From: DATMBL01 sp035559295
GTDB taxonomy: Bacteria > Desulfobacterota > Binatia > UBA9968
Assembly: GCA_035559295.1 (NCBI GenBank)
Contig: DATMBL010000061.1
Location: 1-14,467 of the forward strand
Reading direction: 5' to 3'
DNA length: 14,467 nt
The position numbers and the translations under genes were made by a program. Below are positions 1 to 7,045 of this stretch, one piece after another; position 1 is the first letter of the stretch, and each line of letters starts with the position of its first letter. The notes beneath the pieces are model-generated. The model saw nothing but the letters and a program-made list of their open reading frames with translations, was not told the DNA's origin and searched no databases.

Positions 1-377
1 ACGGGGACCTGCAGATGCTCGGCGCGCAAAACCGTCCCGCCGGTGAGATTCACGAGCGCGTGACTGCGTTTGAGGAGCCCGGCAACCTCCGAGTCGGAAA
101 GCCCGAAGCTCCGGCCCTGCGCCGACCGATAGGACCAGCGATCTCTCAACCCGCACCACGACATCAGGCTTTCGATGTGACGGACTGCGTAGCTACAGTC
201 TTCAGAGACGGTGTTTCGCTCGGGGTCATATGGCCAGGCCTGGGTGTCTTCCAAGTAATAGACGTCGAAACCAAGCCTGCGGAACCCTTCAAGGTAGTGA
301 AGCACCTGCCAAGCCACCCCCGCCAATGGAGTTCGGCCCATGATCCCGAGAACGATGAGTCGCAACGACTTGACCAT
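1..377 (-). CDS. GT-B-like glycosyltransferase, N-terminal part (runs off window)
   Basis: This is the first ~125 residues of a minus-strand gene; the frame stays open to the window edge. It starts MVKSLRLIVLGIMGRTPLAG and continues with a pattern of the form AWQVLHYLEGFRRLGFDVYYLED. A hydrophobic strand, a Gly-containing loop and an amphipathic helix ending in a beta strand are typical of the first Rossmann half of GT-B glycosyltransferases, and I recall similar N-termini in uncharacterised bacterial glycosyltransferase-like proteins. The catalytic and nucleotide-sugar-binding C-terminal half is outside the window, so the activity cannot be assigned. The ATG at 375-377 lies 12 bases after the methyltransferase stop, suggesting the same operon. 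No good Shine-Dalgarno precedes it (only GGGAAG about 15 bases away), so translational coupling is possible. That it is coding is fairly sure; the family is tentative. Confidence 0.7.
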   Translation of the reverse strand, partial: MVKSLRLIVLGIMGRTPLAGVAWQVLHYLEGFRRLGFDVYYLEDTQAWPYDPERNTVSEDCSYAVRHIESLMSWCGLRDRWSYRSAQGRSFGLSDSEVAGLLKRSHALVNLTGGTVLRAEHLQVP

Positions 378-389
378 CCGAACCGCGGC

Positions 390-1127
390 TTACTTCCCGG
401 ACACCGATCTGAAGCGCGGCAGGTGGCTTTCGTAGGCGCGGAGGATCTCTTCCTTGTCAAGCGGATGACCCGCTCGCTGGTTCTTCATCGCCAGAACCCG
501 ACAACTACGGGTTCGACCGACGCTATGCGGCGCATGGTCATCCGTCAACACAGCTATGTCGAAGTACGCGCCCAACAATCCACAAAGGCTCTCTTTCGAA
601 AACACCGTTGGCTCGTCCGGAGTGGGCACGCCGCCGAGATCGACGCTCACGAACAGGGCTCCAGCTTTTTTCAAGATCCTCCACATTTCCTTCAATCCCG
701 CCGCGGGATCAGGCATATGATCGAGAGCGTTTCGGCTTATAACGAGGTCTGCGAAATCGTCCAATAACGGCAGGTTTTCGGCTCCCGTGGAAAGGTAAAC
801 CGTCGGGCTGCCGGCTTCATCGCGCATGAGCATCCCCAACTTCTGATAGGTATAGAGGAGCGGATCGATGGCGAGTTTCACGGCCGCGGGAAAAGCAGCG
901 AGATCGCCGGTACAGCCCGAGCCGATGCTTACGACGGTCTTGCCTTCGATCCACGGTATATCGGCACCCAGGTACTGCACCACTTCCGCGAGTAAAAGCC
1001 GCGAGTTCGCAAGGCGCTCCGACTCGTAGGAGCCGCCGAATCGGTCCCGCCCGTATTTCTCATGGTAGAGAAACCAACCGATCTCGTCGAGAAACCGCGG
1101 GTCAGAGAGGTCCGGAATTGTCGGCAT
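390..1127 (-). CDS. Class I SAM-dependent methyltransferase
   Basis: A 245-residue cytoplasmic protein with the Rossmann methyltransferase layout. Motif I is VVSIGSGCTG at residues 65-74, which binds the SAM carboxypropyl moiety. The acidic residue after strand 2 is D88 (LAIDP). Next come a motif II/III-like stretch DDFADLVISRNALDHMPDP (123-141) and the usual helix RILKKAGALFVSVD (150-163). This 'NALDHMPDP' arrangement is common in methyltransferases of the UbiE/Methyltransf_11 type found in polysaccharide and secondary-metabolite clusters. The acceptor is unknown; its place between an ABC exporter and a glycosyltransferase suggests O-methylation of a sugar or a lipid-linked glycan, which is inference. 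The ATG at 1125-1127 has a weak GGGA six bases upstream. The gene lies 29 bases after the ABC exporter stop and 12 bases before the next gene, so it is probably co-transcribed. Confidence 0.85.
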   Translation of the reverse strand: MPTIPDLSDPRFLDEIGWFLYHEKYGRDRFGGSYESERLANSRLLLAEVVQYLGADIPWIEGKTVVSIGSGCTGDLAAFPAAVKLAIDPLLYTYQKLGMLMRDEAGSPTVYLSTGAENLPLLDDFADLVISRNALDHMPDPAAGLKEMWRILKKAGALFVSVDLGGVPTPDEPTVFSKESLCGLLGAYFDIAVLTDDHAPHSVGRTRSCRVLAMKNQRAGHPLDKEEILRAYESHLPRFRSVSGK

Positions 1128-1156
1128 ATCGTTCCCGGTTGAAGTTGCTATTCAAA

Positions 1157-2938
1157 CTACCGCACAAGGCGCAATTTTCGTCCGTCTTCGTACAGGTCAA
1201 ACTGCGTCCTGTAAAGAGAGGCAAACGGACCGCCTCGGCGCAGTAATTCCCCGAAAACGCCTTGTTCCACAATTTCGCCGTCGCGCAGCACCACGATGAG
1301 GTCGGCTTGCCGCACGGTGGAGAGACGATGGGCGATGATGAACGTCGTCCGGTCGGCCATCAGTCGCTCTAGACCTGCCATAATGAGCGCTTCGGTTTCT
1401 AAATCCAGAGAAGACGTGGGTTCGTCCAGGATCAGGATAGGCGCGTCCAGAAGAATGCCGCGGGCGATCGTGAGACGCAATTTTTGTCCTTCGGACAACG
1501 TGGATCCTTGCTCACTCACGAGCGTGTCATACTTATTGGGCAGCTTTTCGACAAAATCGTGAACCTGTGCGATCCGCGCCGCGGATATGATCGCTTCCAT
1601 GGAAGCGTCGGGCCGGCCGTACGCGATGTTTTCGCGAATGCTGGCAGGGAACACCAGAGGCGGCTGAAGAATCATCGCGATCTTTCGACGCAGGGACTTG
1701 AGCTGAAATTCACGAATATCGCTGCCGTCGATGGTGACACGGCCGCTCTGCGGGTCATAAAACCTCGGCAAGAGACTGACCAAGGTCGATTTTCCGGCGC
1801 CCGTTGGACCGACGATCGCGACCTTCTTGCCTGCCGGGACGTGAAGATCGATGGATTTCAAGACGGGTTGTGAGACATCGTAAGCAAATGAAACGTTTTC
1901 GAACCGAATCTCTCCTTTGGGCCGGCCGGGCGAGAAGACCCGATGGCCCTCCGGCAACTTCTGTTCCGATTGTAAAATCTCGAAGGCCCGGCCGACGCCG
2001 ACTTTCGCGCTCTGAACGATCCCGTAGGTCTGGAAGATGTTGTCGAGCGGAGCGTAAAGCGACGCGAGGTAGGACGTAAATACGACGAGTTCACCCACCG
2101 AGAGCTCTCCCGAGAGAACGTGGTTGGCTCCGAGCCACAAAAGCGCGGCCGTGCCCGCGGCGATGGTCACATTGACGACCGCGTAGTAAAAATTTTGCAG
2201 ATTGTACAGGCGCAGGTCCGCAGCCAAGCTCTCCCTGCTCGCTTGGAGGAAATGCCGCTCTTCATCGTCTTCTTTGCTGAAAGCCTGGATCACGCGCATC
2301 GCCGAGAGCGTCCGCTGGACGACGGAATAAACCGTGCTCTGCTTCTGGCAGGCCTGCGCTGCCGCCGAGGACATCTTCCTGTTCAGAAGCGCGATCGCGG
2401 CGAAAAGTATCGGGCACACGGTCAAAGCGAGCAGCGTCATGTACCAGTCCAGCAGAAGCATGACGACGAACATCCCTATCAAGAGCATGCCCGCGGAGAG
2501 GATGGCGAAAAGCCCGTTCATGGTCAGCGTCTGGATGCCCATCGTGTCGGCGGTGACGCGATACATGAGATCGCCGATTTGCTGTCGGTTATGAAACGAG
2601 AGCGATAGACGCTGGATGTGGCCGTAGAGATCCCGGCGAAGGTCATTGACCATTCCCTGTCCGATCCGGATGGTCGTGTAATCGTTGAGGAGCCGAAGCC
2701 CGCCCAAAAGAGCATAGATCGATACCAAGCCGACGCAGGAAAGGACAAGCAGGGTCTGCGGCGAAAAGCCGACGGACCACTCCCATGGCGGCGGCTGGCC
2801 GGCCACCACATGGTCGATGATGATTTTCACCGGCCAGGGTTTGAGTAGTTCGAGCGCGCTGATCAGAACGACCTGCGCCAGCGCGACGATAAACGCCGGC
2901 AGATAAGGCCGGAGGTACGAGCGAACGGTGGGTTTCAT
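1157..2938 (-). CDS. ABC exporter, fused membrane and ATPase domains
   Basis: A 593-residue half-transporter of the type IV (MsbA/NdvA-like) exporter fold, expected to work as an inner-membrane homodimer. The membrane domain covers roughly residues 10-310 with about six hydrophobic segments (clear ones near 12-32, 62-82, 142-163, 167-186 and 252-272). The ATPase domain (345-580) shows Walker A GPTGAGKST (377-385), Q-loop Q425, signature LSEGQ (481-485), Walker B ILILDEP (501-507, catalytic E506) and H-loop H537. The signature has Glu where LSGGQ is usual. The reading frame extends 44 codons upstream, but that extension is low-complexity Cys/Ser/Thr/Arg-rich and overlaps the preceding gene. 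The ATG at 2938 starts MKPTVRSYLR, has GAGG about nine bases upstream and leaves a 19-base gap, so I chose it. Beside a glycosyltransferase and a methyltransferase it probably exports a glycan or glycolipid; the substrate is unknown. Confidence 0.9.
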   Translation of the reverse strand: MKPTVRSYLRPYLPAFIVALAQVVLISALELLKPWPVKIIIDHVVAGQPPPWEWSVGFSPQTLLVLSCVGLVSIYALLGGLRLLNDYTTIRIGQGMVNDLRRDLYGHIQRLSLSFHNRQQIGDLMYRVTADTMGIQTLTMNGLFAILSAGMLLIGMFVVMLLLDWYMTLLALTVCPILFAAIALLNRKMSSAAAQACQKQSTVYSVVQRTLSAMRVIQAFSKEDDEERHFLQASRESLAADLRLYNLQNFYYAVVNVTIAAGTAALLWLGANHVLSGELSVGELVVFTSYLASLYAPLDNIFQTYGIVQSAKVGVGRAFEILQSEQKLPEGHRVFSPGRPKGEIRFENVSFAYDVSQPVLKSIDLHVPAGKKVAIVGPTGAGKSTLVSLLPRFYDPQSGRVTIDGSDIREFQLKSLRRKIAMILQPPLVFPASIRENIAYGRPDASMEAIISAARIAQVHDFVEKLPNKYDTLVSEQGSTLSEGQKLRLTIARGILLDAPILILDEPTSSLDLETEALIMAGLERLMADRTTFIIAHRLSTVRQADLIVVLRDGEIVEQGVFGELLRRGGPFASLYRTQFDLYEDGRKLRLVR

Positions 2939-2957
2939 AGCCTGAACCTCGCGGAAG

Positions 2958-5516
2958 CTAGTCGCGTGGGTCTTGAACCGGCACGAAACCAAGCCTATGC
3001 GCGACGCATTCGACCACGTGATAGAGCGCACGGCCGAGATGGAACTCGTGGTACAACATGGCGCACGCATGACCGAGCCCGACGGCGATGGCGGCGAAAC
3101 CGAATCTGGGAAGAGCGAAAAAAGCCGCTATGATCGCAGCCAAAGCATAAGCGCCAAGACAAGCCAGAGCAATATTGGACAGCCGCAACGCGCACTGGAC
3201 CTGTACGAGACGTTTCTTGCCGCCGTGGTTTTCGACCGCCGCCAGGATTTGCGCCTTGGCCCAAGGGGTCTGGCAAATTTCCAGATCCCAGCGACTCCAG
3301 CCTTCATCGATGGCAATGAGATACTTGCGCGGCAACAGCGATTCCATGATTCCGTGGAGGAGGCTTTCCTTCTCCTCGCCTTCCTCGTTCCAATAGGCGA
3401 GGTAGAAAGCGCGTTCGCGCCAAGAGACGCGCGGCGGCTGCACGGGCCCGTTTGGCTGCACGGGGATGACCTCTTGGAGGCGCCGGATACGCCAGCGATA
3501 CCGTTCGATGGCCCGGACCAGAGGTCCGACAAGCACGAAGAAGGCGACGAGCAGCGTCGCTTTGGGCCCGCGGAAACGCGGCTCCACGCGCGCCTTGAAG
3601 GCGCTCGTGAGACAGCGCGCGAGCGTCAGCGCCAGCGGGGTGAGCCCGAGCCAGAAGTAGCCGCCGAACCACAACGCGGCCACGGCGAGCACGACCGAAA
3701 CTAGATTCCACTCCAGGGTCAATGGCGCATAGGAGAGCAGTGACGCCGGCGGTTGATACAGCGTCTGAAAGAGACCGCGCCCGAAAACGCCGGAGTAGAT
3801 CCTCGGCTGGAGACTCAAGAAAAAACTGGAAATATCGCCGTAAATCCGGCCGAACCACCGCGATTGACCGAGCACATTGAAACGATAGGGGTGTTTGAAA
3901 TAAAGCAGCGCCTCGGCTTTGCCGTAACCCCTCTGTTGCTTCAGGTAGTCGCGCGCGGTATTGCGACGGAAATGCCAGACCACGGCGGCGGGACTAAAGC
4001 CGATCTTGTAACCCTTGTTCTGTAGGCGCCAGCAGACATCGACGTCATCGCCCGCGGCGCGAAAGACGGGATCAAATCCACCGATCGCTTCCAGCGCTTC
4101 ACGACGAAACGCCATATTGCAGCCGGGGATGTGTTCTGCGGTTTCATCGTCGAGCAGCACGTGGGTCGGCGCGCCGGGCGAGACCGCCACACAGCTCGCC
4201 ACCAAAGTATCATCCGGCGGCGACAGGTTGGGCCCGCCCACCGCCGCAAACGTCGATGACTGAAAGCGCGCAATGAGATAGGTGAGCCAATCGGGGTCCG
4301 CCATGCAATCGGCGTCGGTATACGCGACAATGTCGCCGGTCGAAGCTGCGAAGCCCGCGTTGCGCGCCGCGCTCAACCCCTTGTTCTCCTGATTGAGCAG
4401 CCGGATATAAGCGTAGCGCTCGCAGATTTCGCGCGTCCGATCCGTAGAGCCGTCGTTGACGACGATGACTTCATAATCGGGGTAATTGAGGTTTTCCAGC
4501 GAACCGAGGCATCGCTCCATCGTACGCTCTGCGTTATAGGCGCAAACGATAACCGAGACCTTCGGGTATGTCGGCAGCGGCGGCGGCAGGGGAGAATCAT
4601 AGTGATTTTTTACGGCCCAAAAAGCAGGCTTGCGCCGGCGGTGTCGATCCACCAGGCCAAAGGCCCAGTCTTCGACTTGAAAACCTTCCGGACCCGAGAA
4701 CGCGTGCCAGTCGTCGGTCCATGAAAAAATAACCGTCCCGGCAACGCCCGTCTCGAAGCTGGCCCGGACCTGCCATGAAAGCGTTTCAGCTTGAACTTTC
4801 CCGCCCTCACGAATCGAGTCGATGCCGATTTCGGTCAACACAAGCGGGCGATCTCCTGCGAGGTTGTGCAGGTGCGAGAGATAGCGACGAAAATCTCCTT
4901 CGCGGTGCAGGTAAACGTTGAACGCGACGAAATCGACGAAATCGGTTTGCAAGTATTCGGTCGAAGGAAAATTGGCGTAACTGACCAGCGCGCCCGGATC
5001 GATCTGTCTGGCCGAGTCGGCGAGGTCGCCGAGAAAGCGACCGATTCTCTTTGCCCCGTGCCACCTGACGATATCGGGAGGAATCTCGTTTCCCACGAGA
5101 TAGGCAAAAAGCGCAGGGTGGTCCTTGCACTGGCGGACGCTCCGGACAACGCTGCGGCGGATATCCGCTTGGGTCGAGCGAGAATCAAGAAAAGCGACAT
5201 GCTGAGCCCAGGGGATCCCGGTGATGACTCTGAGGCCGTAAGAGCCGGCTAAATCCAGCAGCCATTTGGGCGGCGGGGTAAACACACGGATGCAGTTGGC
5301 TCCGAGGTCAGCGATCGATGCAAAGTCGGAAGCGACCCTGCCGAAGTGGGGAAACGGCTCGCCATGACCGGACAACGCAAACGGACCGTATGTGACGCCT
5401 TTAACGAAAAACTTCTGATTTGCAAGACTGAAGAATCTACCCCGCAGCGTGACCCTGACCTTCTCGATCTCGCGCAAGGGTGAAGGAAAATCATACGAAG
5501 GAGTCGGCATGTTCAC
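2958..5516 (-). CDS. Fused glycoside hydrolase (clan A barrel) and GT2 glycosyltransferase, membrane-anchored
   Basis: An 852-residue multidomain protein. Residues ~25-305 look like a TIM-barrel glycoside hydrolase (GH2 C-domain/GH5-like): FFVKGVTYG (36-44), NCIRVFTPPP (74-83), HPALFAYLVGNE with candidate acid/base E144, and LTEIG with candidate nucleophile E229. Residues ~318-520 are a GT2 glycosyltransferase: VSVIVCAYN (320-328), VNDGSTD (353-359), the metal-binding YTDAD (399-403), the acceptor motif GDDVD (489-493) and a QQRGYGK box (527-533). Hydrophobic segments follow near 604-625 and 653-670. A conserved-looking soluble stretch (~698-775) comes next, then two more membrane segments (780-820). 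No signal peptide or membrane segment precedes the hydrolase, so it should be cytosolic beside the transferase. The start is GTG (5514-5516) with GGAGGT eight bases upstream; the next ATG, two codons in, is less well spaced. It probably heads the operon with the ABC exporter. The sugar made is unknown. Confidence 0.9.
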   Translation of the reverse strand: MNMPTPSYDFPSPLREIEKVRVTLRGRFFSLANQKFFVKGVTYGPFALSGHGEPFPHFGRVASDFASIADLGANCIRVFTPPPKWLLDLAGSYGLRVITGIPWAQHVAFLDSRSTQADIRRSVVRSVRQCKDHPALFAYLVGNEIPPDIVRWHGAKRIGRFLGDLADSARQIDPGALVSYANFPSTEYLQTDFVDFVAFNVYLHREGDFRRYLSHLHNLAGDRPLVLTEIGIDSIREGGKVQAETLSWQVRASFETGVAGTVIFSWTDDWHAFSGPEGFQVEDWAFGLVDRHRRRKPAFWAVKNHYDSPLPPPLPTYPKVSVIVCAYNAERTMERCLGSLENLNYPDYEVIVVNDGSTDRTREICERYAYIRLLNQENKGLSAARNAGFAASTGDIVAYTDADCMADPDWLTYLIARFQSSTFAAVGGPNLSPPDDTLVASCVAVSPGAPTHVLLDDETAEHIPGCNMAFRREALEAIGGFDPVFRAAGDDVDVCWRLQNKGYKIGFSPAAVVWHFRRNTARDYLKQQRGYGKAEALLYFKHPYRFNVLGQSRWFGRIYGDISSFFLSLQPRIYSGVFGRGLFQTLYQPPASLLSYAPLTLEWNLVSVVLAVAALWFGGYFWLGLTPLALTLARCLTSAFKARVEPRFRGPKATLLVAFFVLVGPLVRAIERYRWRIRRLQEVIPVQPNGPVQPPRVSWRERAFYLAYWNEEGEEKESLLHGIMESLLPRKYLIAIDEGWSRWDLEICQTPWAKAQILAAVENHGGKKRLVQVQCALRLSNIALACLGAYALAAIIAAFFALPRFGFAAIAVGLGHACAMLYHEFHLGRALYHVVECVAHRLGFVPVQDPRD

Positions 5517-5524
5517 GATAAAAC

Positions 5525-5530
5525 ACCTCC
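5525..5530 (-). promoter_or_regulatory. Ribosome binding site of the hydrolase-glycosyltransferase gene
   Basis: The minus strand reads GGAGGT, eight bases before a GTG at 5514-5516 and 14 bases before the ATG at 5508-5510. The spacing favours the GTG start. Confidence 0.7.
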
Positions 5531-5589
5531 ACCTCGCTGTCGCGAAATTAAAACAGTCCCATACTTGAGAGCTAGGAGGGAAGTGAAAG

Positions 5590-5820
5590 ATGCGAAAAGA
5601 TAAGCGCCTTCCGCATTTGGTGCCCGGAATTCAGCAATATCAATGCCACTTAGACGAAGCAAGAACGGATCTATTCGACGAAGAAACTGACCCCGTGACG
5701 GCAGCCGTGTCTATCCATCACGCGCCGTTCTATCAACAGGATTTTGGGAGCGTAGGCCGGACTCGATGCCGGAGGGTTAGCCAGACTTACAATGCGGTGC
5801 TAACGGGATTTACTCGATAG
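5590..5820 (+). CDS. Possible small protein, 76 residues, unknown
   Basis: An open frame of 76 codons divergent from the saccharide operon. The only positive sign is a perfect AGGAGG (5574-5579) ten bases before the ATG. The product starts MRKDKRLPHLVPGIQQYQ, is soluble and mixed-charge, has a run of acidic residues in the middle (DLFDEETD), and shows no motif or membrane segment that I recognise. The TAG stop forms the first bases of a short stem-loop. It may be a real small gene, a remnant or chance. Confidence is low because no homology or codon-bias test was possible. Confidence 0.3.
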   Translation: MRKDKRLPHLVPGIQQYQCHLDEARTDLFDEETDPVTAAVSIHHAPFYQQDFGSVGRTRCRRVSQTYNAVLTGFTR

Positions 5821-5832
5821 CAATCCTTGCTA
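5818..5832. repeat. Perfect short stem-loop (TAGCAA-TCC-TTGCTA)
   Basis: A six-base-pair stem with a three-base loop, beginning at the stop codon of the small plus-strand frame and lying 34 bases past the stop of the aroE-like gene. The position would suit transcript ends from either strand, but the stem is short and lacks a T-run, so termination is doubtful. Confidence 0.3.
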
Positions 5833-5865
5833 AACAAACTCAACTGCAAAACCGCCGCTCTCGCG

Positions 5866-6966
5866 CTACCAAGCTGCATCCATCGTTTTTAGAATCTGCC
5901 GGAACATCTCGTCGTTGTCGAGGCCTTTCGACCGTAGATCAGCAGCGCAGACGTGCCGGGCAAATGCGAGCGCAGCCTGATGGATGATCATGGCTTTACC
6001 GTTCATCGTCTGATGACCCGTAAGCCTGCCGTGGCGCAGGAAGACGGTTTCCTCGGGACAGTAGATCAGATCATAAAACCGAACGCCTTTCGGAATCGAG
6101 CGGGCGATCTCGATCGACACCGCGTTGTTCGCCTCGATGTCGGCGCGCGCGGCCGCAGACCACTTCTGGTCAGACTCGCGCTCCGCCAATACCGGCCGGC
6201 GCGCCGGCGCCAACGCAGAATAGGGTTCGAGATCGCTCGGTTCGCCGGCCGTCCCCTTGCGCATGCCGCCCTGTCCCTTGGTCGTGCTGTTTATGATCAA
6301 TCCCACTTTAGGGGCCCACCGAGCGATTTCGTTCTCCGCGATCGCTTTTGCGCGAGCGCCGGTGGCGCGGATCGCTTCCGCCAGAGCCGCGGCAGGCTCG
6401 ATCGTACGATTGCATACGATCAGCTGCCCGCGCTCCAGCAAGTCGGCGACATGAAAGGCAACAGCCCGGGCCGAGCCTCCAGCTCCGATGAGCAGAACGT
6501 CCATGTCCGCGAGCGAGTCGATGAAGGGGTCGCGACCTCCGGGTTGTGACATGAGAATGCTGTGAACAAAACCTTCGCCGTCGGTGTTGAATCCCGTCAA
6601 GCGGCCGTCGCCACTTCGAACGATCGTGTTGACGGCTCCAATCCGCTTCGCGCTCGGATCGAGGCCGTCGAGGAAGTCCATGATCCGGACTTTGTGTGGA
6701 ACCGTGACGTTGGCGCCAAGAAAGCGCTCGGATCTCTTCAACGTCGAAAGTAAATCGCCCAGCTCGTTGCCGCGAACGTCGAACGGCACGTAAACCGCGT
6801 CGATGTCGGTGAGCGCGAACGCCGCGTTCCATAGCGCGGGGCTTTTGGAATATGCCGATGAGGACTCGCCGATGACCGCGGCAACTTTCTTATCGCCGAC
6901 TGAGTCGGCGTCAAGCATGTTGGTGAGATGCCGCTGTATCGCGGCTATATCGGGGCGGATCTTCAT
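5866..6966 (-). CDS. Shikimate dehydrogenase-like NAD(P)-dependent oxidoreductase
   Basis: A 366-residue protein with the full set of AroE landmarks. These are a substrate-loop variant SSAYSKSPALWNAAF (36-50), NVTVPHK with the catalytic Lys K92, GAVNTI (110-115), FNTDG with catalytic Asp D129, the dinucleotide loop GAGGSARA (161-168), CNRT (185-188), INSTTKG (225-231), FYDLIYCPEET (297-307) and NGKAMIIHQAALAF (322-335). NRT after strand 2 suggests NADP(H). Typical AroE is 270-290 residues. This one has about 24 extra N-terminal residues and a ~40-residue hydrophilic insertion between INSTTKG and FYDLIY (about 236-290). The usual NGLGMLVEQA is replaced by NGKAMIIHQA. It may make shikimate from 3-dehydroshikimate, or act on quinate or another cyclic acid. 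ATG 6964-6966 has only a close-in AAGG. It lies 79 bases downstream of spoVR and could be read through from it. Confidence 0.8.
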   Translation of the reverse strand: MKIRPDIAAIQRHLTNMLDADSVGDKKVAAVIGESSSAYSKSPALWNAAFALTDIDAVYVPFDVRGNELGDLLSTLKRSERFLGANVTVPHKVRIMDFLDGLDPSAKRIGAVNTIVRSGDGRLTGFNTDGEGFVHSILMSQPGGRDPFIDSLADMDVLLIGAGGSARAVAFHVADLLERGQLIVCNRTIEPAAALAEAIRATGARAKAIAENEIARWAPKVGLIINSTTKGQGGMRKGTAGEPSDLEPYSALAPARRPVLAERESDQKWSAAARADIEANNAVSIEIARSIPKGVRFYDLIYCPEETVFLRHGRLTGHQTMNGKAMIIHQAALAFARHVCAADLRSKGLDNDEMFRQILKTMDAAW

Positions 6967-7045
6967 GACCTTTGAGTAAAAGTATTGAGCGTTGAGTTGC
7001 GGGCCAATCCTCGCTCAAAGCTCAAATGCCTTCGTCTCGACGCGG

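Larger units (their letters stand above)
5517..5865. other. Intergenic spacer between the saccharide operon and the aroE-like gene
   Basis: This 349-base stretch separates two minus-strand genes and is visibly less GC-rich than its surroundings. It must carry the 5' leader, and probably the promoter, of the saccharide operon, but I could not pick a convincing -35/-10 pair on the minus strand. It also contains a possible small plus-strand gene (5590-5820), an interrupted inverted repeat GTTAGC...GCTAAC (5776-5781 and 5799-5804), and a 6-bp stem-loop at 5818-5832. No T-run follows the stem on either strand, so there is no standard intrinsic terminator. Confidence 0.5.

Noticed and set aside
15..767. 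250-codon plus-strand open frame
   Set aside because: It lies across the antisense of two convincing minus-strand genes (glycosyltransferase-like and methyltransferase) and shows no domain.
2939..3070. 44-codon upstream extension of the ABC exporter frame
   Set aside because: It overlaps the end of the GH-GT2 gene and encodes low-complexity sequence. The internal ATG at 2938 has a ribosome site and the family's usual N-terminus.
5776..5804. Inverted repeat GTTAGC...GCTAAC as a terminator
   Set aside because: The loop is 17 bases, the stem only six pairs, and there is no T-run. It is more likely chance or, at most, a weak protein-binding site.
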